Origin: a bacterium SCSIO 12741
Lineage (GTDB): Bacteria; Bacteroidota; Bacteroidia; Flavobacteriales_G; Salibacteraceae
DNA: 64,000 nt
Direction of reading: 5' to 3'
NCBI GenBank assembly: GCA_024398055.1
Contig: CP073749.1
Span: forward strand, 4,526,594-4,590,593
The notes beneath the pieces were generated by a model. It did no database searches and was not told the DNA's origin. It saw nothing but the letters and a program-made list of their open reading frames with translations. Below are positions 10,555 through 18,304 of this stretch, one piece after another; within the stretch, counting starts at the first letter, position 1, and each line of letters starts with the position of its first letter. A program made the translations under genes and the position numbers.

Positions 10555-10707
10555 GTTTATGTGTTCATGCATTTAAAAGGTAGACACCCCAAAAGCCAAT
10601 CCCCCCTACTCCAACCCAAAGAAATTTTAAGCTCCCCATAGATCATTCATCTATTAGCCATTAAACAAGCTCTCGCATCCAGTTGGTCATCGGGATAAGA
10701 ATATCAA

Positions 10708-10747
10708 CTCCCGATTCTCGCATCTCGCATCTTAAAACTCGCATCTC
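10708..10747. repeat. CTCGCATCT short tandem-like repeat
   Basis: The 280-base gap upstream of the DUF4252 gene contains CTCGCATCTCGCATCT followed after a short interval by another CTCGCATCT. It resembles the TCTCG-rich stretch at 5137-5178. No coding potential was seen in the rest of the gap. Confidence 0.5.
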
Positions 10748-10804
10748 AAAAAAAACAGTTCATCCTCCATTTTGGCCGTTCATAACAAAAAAAGGTACTT
10801 TGCA

Positions 10805-10836
10805 TTGCATAGTACTGTCTTTTGTACATATCTTTG
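10805..10836 (+). promoter_or_regulatory. Bacteroidota-type promoter of the DUF4252-PadR-PspC cluster
   Basis: TTG at 10805-10807, a 21-base spacer, and TATCTTTG at 10829-10836, matching the TTG / TAnnTTTG promoter of this phylum. The predicted transcript start is about 15 bases before the ATG at 10857. Confidence 0.6.
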
Positions 10837-10856
10837 TTTCACCAAATTGATAAATT

Positions 10857-11330
10857 ATGAAATCGATTGTACTGTTTTTGCTCTTAGCATTAAGTCTGAA
10901 TCTCGCTGCTGGTGGGAAAAGTAAGTCTGATGCTATTTACGATCAATACAACGGACAGGATGGCGTATTGGCTATGAGTTTTTCGAAAACCATGTTAGAT
11001 GCTGTTGATCTGGACGTAGAATGGAAGGAGCAAATGAAGTATGTGCAAGGTGATTTAAGTCAAATCCGAATGATGCTTTTATCGGATAATCGCGTGGAAG
11101 ATGGAAGCATCAAAAAGATCATTCGCTCCTTTAAAAAATCCGGCTACGAAGAAGTTTGGATTGAAAACGAAGGAGAAGATGAAAACGGTGAACCTGAAGA
11201 CGATTTATTATTAATGGTAAAGCGTGATGGAAATAACGTATCGGAGGTGCATTTTATCAGCTTCGGTTCGGACAGTATACAGGGGGTATTTTCGATTTAC
11301 GGAGATTTACAAGTAACTGACGACAAATAG
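10857..11330 (+). CDS. DUF4252-like exported protein
   Basis: 157 residues with a signal peptide (MKSIVLFLLLALSLNLAAGG). The mature part has DLDVEWKEQMKYVQGDLSQIRMMLL and acidic stretches ending DDLLLMVKRDGNNVSEV, resembling DUF4252 proteins, which in Bacteroidota commonly sit beside envelope-stress genes. No lipobox cysteine is present. It is first in a cluster with a PadR regulator (ATG six bases after this stop) and a PspC-domain protein, suggesting co-transcription and a link to envelope stress. Confidence 0.65.
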   Translation: MKSIVLFLLLALSLNLAAGGKSKSDAIYDQYNGQDGVLAMSFSKTMLDAVDLDVEWKEQMKYVQGDLSQIRMMLLSDNRVEDGSIKKIIRSFKKSGYEEVWIENEGEDENGEPEDDLLLMVKRDGNNVSEVHFISFGSDSIQGVFSIYGDLQVTDDK

Positions 11331-11336
11331 TTGGCA

Positions 11337-11675
11337 ATGAACATTGAGAATACCAAAGCACAGATGAGAAAGGGCATATTGGAGCTCTGCATTCTTTCGA
11401 TATTAGATAAGAACGAGGCTTATCCCTCCGACATTATCCGAGAGTTGAAAGAGGCCCGCCTGATTGTGGTGGAAGGCACCCTATATCCCCTACTCAACCG
11501 GTTGAAAAACGCCGGACTACTCACCTACCGATGGGAAGAATCCACCTCAGGACCACCCCGAAAGTACTATCAGTTAACGGAAGACGGCAAGAAGTTTTCG
11601 TCCGAACTGGATGGTACCTGGATGGACCTTCAAAAAGCGGTAGATCAAATCAGAAATAAAAAAACAACAAAGTAG
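11337..11675 (+). CDS. PadR-family transcriptional regulator
   Basis: 112 residues from the ATG at 11337, preferred over an in-frame TTG at 11331. The winged helix is clear: RKGILELCILSILDKNEAYPSDIIRELKEARL, then the PadR hallmark VVEGTLYPLLNRLKNAGLL and the wing SGPPRKYYQLTEDGKKF. PadR proteins are usually repressors acting on neighbouring genes. In Bacteroidota a PadR gene directly upstream of a PspC-domain gene is common, so the PspC gene 18 bases downstream is the likely target or partner. Confidence 0.93.
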   Translation: MNIENTKAQMRKGILELCILSILDKNEAYPSDIIRELKEARLIVVEGTLYPLLNRLKNAGLLTYRWEESTSGPPRKYYQLTEDGKKFSSELDGTWMDLQKAVDQIRNKKTTK

Positions 11676-11693
11676 ACAGTTATACCCAAAACG

Positions 11694-13805
11694 ATGAAGA
11701 AAACGGTTTCTATAAACATCAGCGGGCTCATATTCAACATTGACGAAGATGCCTACTTCGAGTTGAAGAAATACCTGGACACCATTCAGGGTTATTTCCG
11801 AAACCAGGAAGGCGGCGACGACATCATGGCCGATATTGAAGCCCGAATCGCAGAAATGTTCCAGGAACAAGTCACCGACCGCAAGGAGGTCATTTCTGAC
11901 AAAGAGGTAGCCCATGTCATATCTGTTATGGGGCAACCTGAAGATTACATAGACGATGAAATGCGCGAAGAGCAACAACAAACTTCCTCTTCTCAGTACC
12001 GCAGAACATCCACCCGAACCGAACAAGAGTTCAGTACCGGACCTAAGCGCTTCTTTAGAGATACCGAAAACCGGGTACTGGGCGGAGTATGTTCCGGATT
12101 GGGTTACTACTTCGGAGTAGACCCAGTTATTTTCCGATTGCTTTTTGTAGGTGTATTCTTCTTTGCTGGTACCGGTGTATTGGCCTATATCATTTTATGG
12201 ATCATCACCCCTGCGGCGGTTACTACAGCTGAAAAATTGCAGATGAAGGGTAAGCCAGTAAACATTGATAACATTCGAAAAGCGGTTGAAAACGACGCTG
12301 AAGATTTCAGAAAAAAAATACAGGACCTTGGAAGTAAGTCTGGCAACTTTGGGGGTAAGGTCCTGGATTTGATAAAATCCCTCTTGAATTTCCTGATTAA
12401 TCTTTTGCGATTTGTTTTACGGTTTGTGGGCAAGGCTTTGGGAATTTTTCTCATCGTGATTTGTTCCCTTTTCCTGGTTAGTGTTTTAGGCGCCTTATTG
12501 GGAATAACCACGATTTCAACCAGCGGTATTTTCGCTTTTACCGAAGAAGGTGTGGTATCCTTTCCTCCTTCTGATCTGGGTGATTTTTTTATGGTCAGCT
12601 CCAGTTCCTTGTATCTTTTTGAAATTGGAGCTACCCTCGTTTTGTGCATTCCTCTTATCTCTTTGATCTATGCTGGAATTCGCTTACTCTTTAATCCTGC
12701 ACCCTTGCACCGCGCCTATTCCATAACGGCCATGGCTTTGTGGGGCGTAGGTATAGCCCTCCTATTCTGGTCGGCTGCGCAATATGGCCGTGAGGTCAAC
12801 CAACACAACGAAGTGGTGGAAGAAATTACGCTTCCCCTACCGATGTCTGATACCCTATTTGTTCAATCCATGGAGGATAGAGCTTCGGACGATATGATCG
12901 CTAACCAAAAAGACGACACTCCCTTCTTGCTTGACTACGACGAAGAAGCTTTTTACCTGGGCAACGTACAATTTAATGTTCACCCCTCAAGAGATGATTC
13001 CATCCGAGTGAAGGTGACCAAAAAAGCAAGGGGTTCGAGTTCTAAAGAAGCTCAAGCCATTGCCGACAATGTTGAGTTTGACTTTTCGATAGACAGCAAC
13101 CGTATGGAGTTTAGTCCGATTACCAAAATTTACCGCGAAGATCACTTTCGTTTTCAACGGGTTCAAATATCCATTTACCTCCCCGTTGGCAAAACCATCT
13201 TCTTGCACAAAAACATTGGCTGGATTATCTACGACATTGATAACAAACTGAGAATTTATGATCGCGATATGGTGAACCATTATTGGACCATGACCGATGA
13301 AGGATTGGTTTGCCCAAAATGCCCTGAATCTCTGAGCCGTGTGCGCAAAGTAGAAAAAAGAGTGGCCCGGGTTTTGGAGGAGCTGGAGCGCGAACTCGAA
13401 GACATCAACATGGAGATCGATGAGATTACCGATGAGTATGCCTTTGATCGTCAAGAAATTGAAGACGATTTGAAATACGCCATTGAAGATTTGAAGATTC
13501 AGATTTCTACTGAAAATAATGCTGCCAAGGTGGACCAGTTAAACCTGGAAATGCAGCGCATTGAGCGTGAGTTTGATCGTAATATGCAAAAACTCGATCG
13601 CGAAATGAGTCGACGGATTCAAGATTTGAATCGGGAAAGAGAACGCATTAATCGAGAAATAGATAAAAAATTAGATCGTTTGAACCCATCCTCCAAAGGA
13701 GCCTCACCTGAGCCGAGCCCTTCTGTAGAAGATGGTGGAGACGACGAGATAAAAAGCTGGACCCTTGTCCGCTTCCCTGATCCCTTTACTTTCATACGAA
13801 GTTAG
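11694..13805 (+). CDS. PspC-domain membrane protein with C-terminal coiled coil
   Basis: 703 residues. An N-terminal domain (INISGLIFNIDEDAYFELKKYL) is followed by a PspC domain at about 115-175 (LGGVCSGLGYYFGVDPVIFRLLF, then a membrane segment ending LWIITP), more membrane segments at roughly 230-270 and 305-360, a beta-rich middle, and a long charged coiled coil of RELEDINMEIDEITDEYAF type before a low-complexity tail. PspC proteins act at the membrane in phage-shock-type envelope stress. The gene follows padR closely, and is ended by a strong terminator hairpin. Confidence 0.9.
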   Translation: MKKTVSINISGLIFNIDEDAYFELKKYLDTIQGYFRNQEGGDDIMADIEARIAEMFQEQVTDRKEVISDKEVAHVISVMGQPEDYIDDEMREEQQQTSSSQYRRTSTRTEQEFSTGPKRFFRDTENRVLGGVCSGLGYYFGVDPVIFRLLFVGVFFFAGTGVLAYIILWIITPAAVTTAEKLQMKGKPVNIDNIRKAVENDAEDFRKKIQDLGSKSGNFGGKVLDLIKSLLNFLINLLRFVLRFVGKALGIFLIVICSLFLVSVLGALLGITTISTSGIFAFTEEGVVSFPPSDLGDFFMVSSSSLYLFEIGATLVLCIPLISLIYAGIRLLFNPAPLHRAYSITAMALWGVGIALLFWSAAQYGREVNQHNEVVEEITLPLPMSDTLFVQSMEDRASDDMIANQKDDTPFLLDYDEEAFYLGNVQFNVHPSRDDSIRVKVTKKARGSSSKEAQAIADNVEFDFSIDSNRMEFSPITKIYREDHFRFQRVQISIYLPVGKTIFLHKNIGWIIYDIDNKLRIYDRDMVNHYWTMTDEGLVCPKCPESLSRVRKVEKRVARVLEELERELEDINMEIDEITDEYAFDRQEIEDDLKYAIEDLKIQISTENNAAKVDQLNLEMQRIEREFDRNMQKLDREMSRRIQDLNRERERINREIDKKLDRLNPSSKGASPEPSPSVEDGGDDEIKSWTLVRFPDPFTFIRS

Positions 13806-13846
13806 AAGCGAAACAGTTGATTCACAACTACCTGGGATTTAGGTCG

Positions 13847-13886
13847 AGCGTCAATGTTTATCCCCCTGAACATTGGCGCTTTTTTT
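13847..13886 (+). terminator. Rho-independent terminator after the PspC gene
   Basis: Twelve-base stem AGCGTCAATGTT (13847-13858) with AACATTGGCGCT (13869-13880, one G-T pair), followed by a run of T. Confidence 0.85.
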
Positions 13887-13953
13887 ATACTTTTGTAGCC
13901 CGAAAAACCCCTGTCTAATTCCACCCGACCGGGGATTCTAAAATCGCTCATTG

Positions 13954-16377
13954 ATGGTAACAGGAAAAGAAGAGACAGCCGTGCAAGAAGGGGTTCCAGC
14001 GGAAGCCAAAGAAGAGATTCTTAGAGATTTCAGAATTGCCGTTGAAAGTCGTGAAACGAGCCTATTGGGTCGTCGCGAAGTGTTGACCGGAAAAGCCAAA
14101 TTTGGCATCTTCGGCGACGGAAAAGAACTGGCTCAACTGGCCCTGGCCAAACAATGGAATCCAGGTGACTGGAGAAGTGGTTACTACCGCGACCAAACCA
14201 TGATGATGTCGGCCGGACTCCTGACTGTTCAAGGCTTTTTTGCTCAGCTTTATGCCCACCCGGATGTGGATGCTGAACCGGCCTCTGCAGGAAGGCAAAT
14301 GAATGGACACTACGCCACTCGGTTTATCGACGAAAACGGAAACTGGAAAAACCAGCTTGCCTCGCCAAACTCTTCTGCCGATGTATCCCCTACTGCCAGT
14401 CAGATGCCCCGTCTCTTGGGTTTGTCTTATGCCAGTAAATTTTACCGGGAGAATGAAGGCCTACACCACAAAACCGATTTCTCGAATAAAGGACAAGAAG
14501 TAGCTTTTGGAACCATTGGAGATTCCAGTACATCTGAAGGTATGTTTTGGGAAACGCTCAACGCTGCAGGTGTATTGAAAGTGCCTTTGGTCATGAGTGT
14601 TTGGGACGACGGACATGGAATTTCCGTTCCCAAAAAATACCAAACGATTAAAGAAAGTATTTCCGAGGCTCTCAAGGGATTTGCCCGTGAAGGAGACGGC
14701 CCTGGATTTGAAATATTCCGGGTAAAAGGATGGGATTACCCTAATCTTTGCCTTACCTATGACGAGGCCGTTAGAGTTGCTCGTGAAGAGCATGTTCCCG
14801 TTCTCATCCATGTTGAAGAGGTGACACAGCCACAAGGTCACTCTACTTCCGGTTCTCACGAGCGTTACAAGTCAAAAGATCGCTTGGCCTGGGAAACTGA
14901 ATACGACTGCATCCGTCAATTCCGCAATTGGATTGTGGAGATGGGCGCCGCCACTGAGGAAGAGTTAGATGAAATTCACAAGCAAGCCAAAAAGACCGTT
15001 AGAGACGGAAAGAAAGCGGCTTGGGAATCTTTTACCAAGTCTTTTGAGGGCGAACGCCAAGAGGCCATTGAATTGATTCAGCAGATGGCTGCTGCCAGTC
15101 CTAATAAAGTATTTATTGAGCCTTTGGCCAATAACCTTACTCAGGAAAGTGAACCTGAAAGAAAGGTTATTTACGAAGCTGTAAAAAGAGCCCTTCGCTA
15201 CACTCGTGGTGAGAACCAAACCGCTCGTGCCCAGTTGATTACCTGGCTTAACGAGCAGGATAAGTTGAATAGCGATCGCTACGATTCTTACCTGTATAAT
15301 GAAGGTGCTACCTCTGCCCTTTCCGTAGATCCTGTTGACGCGGAATACGCCAACGACAACATGGTTGACGGCCGGGAAATTATTCGCGACAACTTTGACA
15401 AGCAATTGGCAAATCGTCCAGAGCTATTGATTTTTGGGGAGGACGCTGGAAAAATTGGCGGGGTTAACCAAGGATTAGAAGGCCTTCAGGACAAGCACGG
15501 TGAATTACGGGTATTTGATACCGGAATTCGTGAGTGTACCATTATTGGACAAGCCATTGGTTTGGCTATGCGTGGTTTAAGACCGATTGCTGAAATTCAA
15601 TACCTCGATTACCTCAACTATGCCTTGCAACTGATGAGTGATGACTTATCAACGGTTCAGTACCGAACCAAAGGCGGTCAAAAGGCTCCGGTTATTATCC
15701 GTACTCGTGGTCACCGACTGGAAGGCATCTGGCACTCCGGTTCTCCTATGGGAATGCTGATTAACAGTGTTCGTGGAATGCACGTCTGTGTACCTCGTAA
15801 TATGACCCAAGCTGCTGGATTCTACAACACGCTTTTGGATTCTGAAGACCCTGCCATTGTGATTGAATCATTGAATGGCTACCGTTTGAAGGAAAAGCAG
15901 CCCACCAATTTGGGAGAATACAAGGTTCCACTTGGTATGCCTGAAGTGATTGCTGAAGGTGAGGACGTAACCTTGGTGACTTACGGCTCTATGGTAAGAA
16001 TGGCCGAAGTAGCTGCCAAGCAACTTCGTGAAGTAGGTATTAGCGTTGAAATTATTGATGTGCAAACCTTGCTCCCATTCGACTTGGATCATAGGATTGC
16101 TGACTCCTTGTCTAAAACGAATCGCATTTTGTTTGTAGATGAAGACGTTCCTGGAGGAGCTTCTGCCTATATGATGCAAAAGGTGATGGAAGAGCAACAA
16201 GGATACTTCCACCTGGATGCACAGCCTGCTACCCTTTCGGCTAAGGCTCACCGCCCCGCTTATGGTTCGGATGGAGATTACTTCTCCAAACCTTCTGTTG
16301 AGGATATTTTTGATTCTGTATATGCTCTGATGAATGAATCTGATCCAGGTAAGTTCCCTGGGTTGTACGACGCATGA
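13954..16377 (+). CDS. Fused 2-oxoacid (branched-chain type) dehydrogenase E1 alpha-beta
   Basis: A thiamine-diphosphate enzyme whose alpha and beta subunits are fused in one chain of about 807 residues, a usual arrangement in Bacteroidota. The alpha half has YYRDQTMMMSAGL and the ThDP-binding region FGTIGDSSTSEGMFWETLNAAG...LVMSVWDDG. The beta half begins near VDGREIIRDNFDKQL and shows LLIFGEDAGKIGG and AEIQYLDYLNYALQ, with the C-terminal LPFDLDHRIADSLSKTNRILFVDEDVPGG. It feeds acyl groups to a lipoyl E2 that is not in this window, in branched-chain or related 2-oxoacid breakdown. A promoter-like TACTTTTG lies at 13888-13895. ATG at 13954 is chosen over the preceding TTG. Confidence 0.9.
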   Translation: MVTGKEETAVQEGVPAEAKEEILRDFRIAVESRETSLLGRREVLTGKAKFGIFGDGKELAQLALAKQWNPGDWRSGYYRDQTMMMSAGLLTVQGFFAQLYAHPDVDAEPASAGRQMNGHYATRFIDENGNWKNQLASPNSSADVSPTASQMPRLLGLSYASKFYRENEGLHHKTDFSNKGQEVAFGTIGDSSTSEGMFWETLNAAGVLKVPLVMSVWDDGHGISVPKKYQTIKESISEALKGFAREGDGPGFEIFRVKGWDYPNLCLTYDEAVRVAREEHVPVLIHVEEVTQPQGHSTSGSHERYKSKDRLAWETEYDCIRQFRNWIVEMGAATEEELDEIHKQAKKTVRDGKKAAWESFTKSFEGERQEAIELIQQMAAASPNKVFIEPLANNLTQESEPERKVIYEAVKRALRYTRGENQTARAQLITWLNEQDKLNSDRYDSYLYNEGATSALSVDPVDAEYANDNMVDGREIIRDNFDKQLANRPELLIFGEDAGKIGGVNQGLEGLQDKHGELRVFDTGIRECTIIGQAIGLAMRGLRPIAEIQYLDYLNYALQLMSDDLSTVQYRTKGGQKAPVIIRTRGHRLEGIWHSGSPMGMLINSVRGMHVCVPRNMTQAAGFYNTLLDSEDPAIVIESLNGYRLKEKQPTNLGEYKVPLGMPEVIAEGEDVTLVTYGSMVRMAEVAAKQLREVGISVEIIDVQTLLPFDLDHRIADSLSKTNRILFVDEDVPGGASAYMMQKVMEEQQGYFHLDAQPATLSAKAHRPAYGSDGDYFSKPSVEDIFDSVYALMNESDPGKFPGLYDA

Positions 16378-16847
16378 AGCACTTTCAATACTTAGCCATA
16401 CTCTTGTTGGCTCTTTCTGGCACTTTATTTACTGGTTGTGAACACAATCCTGGTCTAAACGGTTTTAACTGGATTTTGGGCGTGTGGGAGGTTCAGAACA
16501 AAGACACCACCACTTTCGAAATTTGGGAACCCGTGAACGATACCTTGTATGAGGGGTTCAATTTTCAGGTTCTCCATGGGGATACCACCATCAAGGAGCA
16601 CCTTTGGTTGCAGAGTGCAAAAGGAGAAATCAAGTTTTCGGCCAAGGTATATGGACACAATGAAAACCGACGGGTGTATTTTACCCTGACTCATCAAAAC
16701 ATGAATCAGGCTCGCTTTGAAAATAAGAACCACGATTTTCCTACTATGATTCAATACACCAAATCCGGCGTACATTACGTGAAGATTAAGTACCGTAATG
16801 AAGACGTAGAATTGCCGGAAGTGGTGATGGAAAAAGTTGACAGTTAA
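16374..16847 (+). CDS. DUF6265-like lipoprotein
   Basis: 157 residues. A signal peptide with lipobox LFTGC (Cys at about residue 22) marks a lipoprotein. The mature part starts NGFNWILGVWEVQNKDTTTFEIWEPVNDTLYEGFNF, a pattern of the DUF6265 lipocalin-like family, with RARFENKNHDFP-type text near the end (ARFENKNHDFPTMIQY). The ATG overlaps the stop of the E1 gene by four bases, so they share a transcript, though no metabolic link is evident. Confidence 0.75.
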   Translation: MKHFQYLAILLLALSGTLFTGCEHNPGLNGFNWILGVWEVQNKDTTTFEIWEPVNDTLYEGFNFQVLHGDTTIKEHLWLQSAKGEIKFSAKVYGHNENRRVYFTLTHQNMNQARFENKNHDFPTMIQYTKSGVHYVKIKYRNEDVELPEVVMEKVDS

Positions 16848-16922
16848 GCCACAAAAAAGCCCGTCTTGCGACAGGCTCCGGGACTCAGCCCTCATTCTAA
16901 ATAGTAAGCAACTAAAAGAGCT

Positions 16923-17339
16923 CTAAATCACGATCATTGGAGCTCCCGGTCCTCCCATCCAGTTTATGGTAGCCCAGGTACCGCAGGTATTACACAAATT
17001 CCAGTTGACCATATTGGGTCCAGGAGCGCAACAGGCCCAGGGAGCATGTGCTATTGCCGAACATGGCGGGATGGGATAAGGAGGTGGTACATCTGAAGCA
17101 TAAGCCACTTCGAAAGCTCCACCTACAATCGGATTAGCCACAGCCATGCCATTGGCAGGTATATTGAATGTTTGCAACGATGTATTACATACAGCATCAT
17201 ACTCCACCACGGTCACAAAAACCGGGCAAGGCTGGGTATTATTAATAACTAATGGATTGGGAGGATTACAGGCCTGGGCCTGTGCTCCAAGTGTAAAAGC
17301 TCCTAGAGCCAACACTAAGGCAATTAAAGGTTTCATCAT
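16923..17339 (-). CDS. Small Cys-rich secreted protein (paralogue of 17577-18001)
   Basis: 138 residues with a signal peptide ending AQAQA. The mature protein has nine cysteines and the blocks VINNTQPCPVFVTVVEYDAVC, PPYPIPPCSAIAHAPWACC and GGPGAPMIVI at the C-terminus. No known domain is recognised. The neighbour at 17577-18001 carries the same blocks in the same order, so the two arose by duplication. Conserved cysteines and the secretion signal suggest a disulfide-stabilised extracellular protein. Confidence 0.75.
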   Translation of the reverse strand: MMKPLIALVLALGAFTLGAQAQACNPPNPLVINNTQPCPVFVTVVEYDAVCNTSLQTFNIPANGMAVANPIVGGAFEVAYASDVPPPYPIPPCSAIAHAPWACCAPGPNMVNWNLCNTCGTWATINWMGGPGAPMIVI

Positions 17340-17516
17340 GATTAATTAGTTTAAGGTGCCTACCCCATCTTCAGAAAGAAAACGAGGCAATGCGTTACGA
17401 ATCAACTAATAACCTGAAATAAAATGCGGTATTTATGCAGTAAGTGAAAAATGTGAAAGAATTCGACGAAGTGCATTCATCAAAAGTTCTCCCGTTTTTA
17501 GGTGGTCTATGAACTA

Positions 17517-17556
17517 AAAAAGGGGCTCGCTTTCCAAAGAAAACAGGCCCCTTTTG
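17517..17556 (-). terminator. Terminator hairpin downstream of the second Cys-rich gene
   Basis: AAAAGGGGC at 17517-17525 pairs with GCCCCTTTT at 17548-17556; A and T runs flank it on both sides, so it could work in either direction. Confidence 0.7.
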
Positions 17557-17576
17557 CAGGTACTGCGATTCAAACT

Positions 17577-18001
17577 TTAAATCGTAATGGTGGGCGCACC
17601 AGGTCCACCACCCCAAGTCATCATTACCGGTACACCTCCGCCACAAGGGCTACACATGTTCCAAGGAACTACAGGCGGTCCAGGAGCTACACAGCAAGCC
17701 CAAGGAGCATTTCCCATAGCTGAACAGGGAGGTGGTGGAAATGGTGGTGGGTTATCAGAAACCATTGCTCCTTCAATCGAACCTCCGCACGAAGGTGGAA
17801 CAAAAACAATTCCCCCTGGTGGCACACAAATGGTGACCGCAGGACAGGGGTTGCACATAGGATCGTACTCAAACAGGGTAAAACATATACCACAAGGCTG
17901 AGTATTAATTAGGGTAACGCCTGCGGGGGATTGCATTGGGCGTTTGAGGTAAAGGTGAATGCCATTAAGGCAAAGCACACAGCAAGTAACTGTTTCATCA
18001 T
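17577..18001 (-). pseudogene. Small Cys-rich secreted protein, frameshifted at a C5 run
   Basis: From the ATG at 18001 a signal peptide (MKQLLAVCFALMAFTFTSNAQ) runs into CNPP and then a stop; the continuing frame gives AGVTLINTQPCGICFTLFEYDPMC and the same PPCSAMGNAPWACC and GGPGAPTITI blocks as its paralogue. Adding one C (one G on the plus strand at 17925-17929) gives NAQCNPPAGVTLINTQPC, which lines up directly with NPPNPLVINNTQPC of the paralogue and makes about 141 residues against 138. The frame also extends upstream to 18161 without a signal peptide; that extension is not believed. Confidence 0.8.
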
Positions 18002-18239
18002 AGCAAGATTTGTTGATGCCTACTCTATTCGTTCCTTGGGTGGAAGCCAGCTTTTCGGTAACCGCTTTGTTAAGAATAAATGTCTGACAGCCTTCTGAAC
18101 TATTATCGCAGAGAACTATAACGCACTGATTCTCTTCCAGATACACCATAATCCTTTCCAAAATTCCATTTTTAACTCCCCTACCCGTTCTAGCCGTGGC
18201 ATCCGGGAAAGCCTTACTGCTTTTTAACCGCAGTAAAAC

Positions 18240-18276
18240 AAGAAAAGCCCTCCGATTTGATCCGGAGAGCTTTTCT
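18240..18276 (-). terminator. Terminator hairpin downstream of the lectin-like T9SS gene
   Basis: AGAAAAGC and CTCCG on the left pair with CGGAG and GCTTTTCT on the right (18241-18275), with T-rich flanks on the minus strand, between the 18305 stop and the preceding Cys-rich gene. Confidence 0.8.
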
Positions 18277-18304
18277 TATCCCTTTATTCTACCTGCTGAA
18301 TTAC

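Noticed and set aside
12185-12649. 154-residue minus-strand ORF within the PspC gene
   Set aside because: Lies wholly inside a well-supported gene in a low-complexity Lys-rich shadow frame.
18002-18161. Upstream extension of the second Cys-rich protein
   Set aside because: It has no signal peptide, and the true signal peptide lies in another frame from 18001, matching the paralogue.
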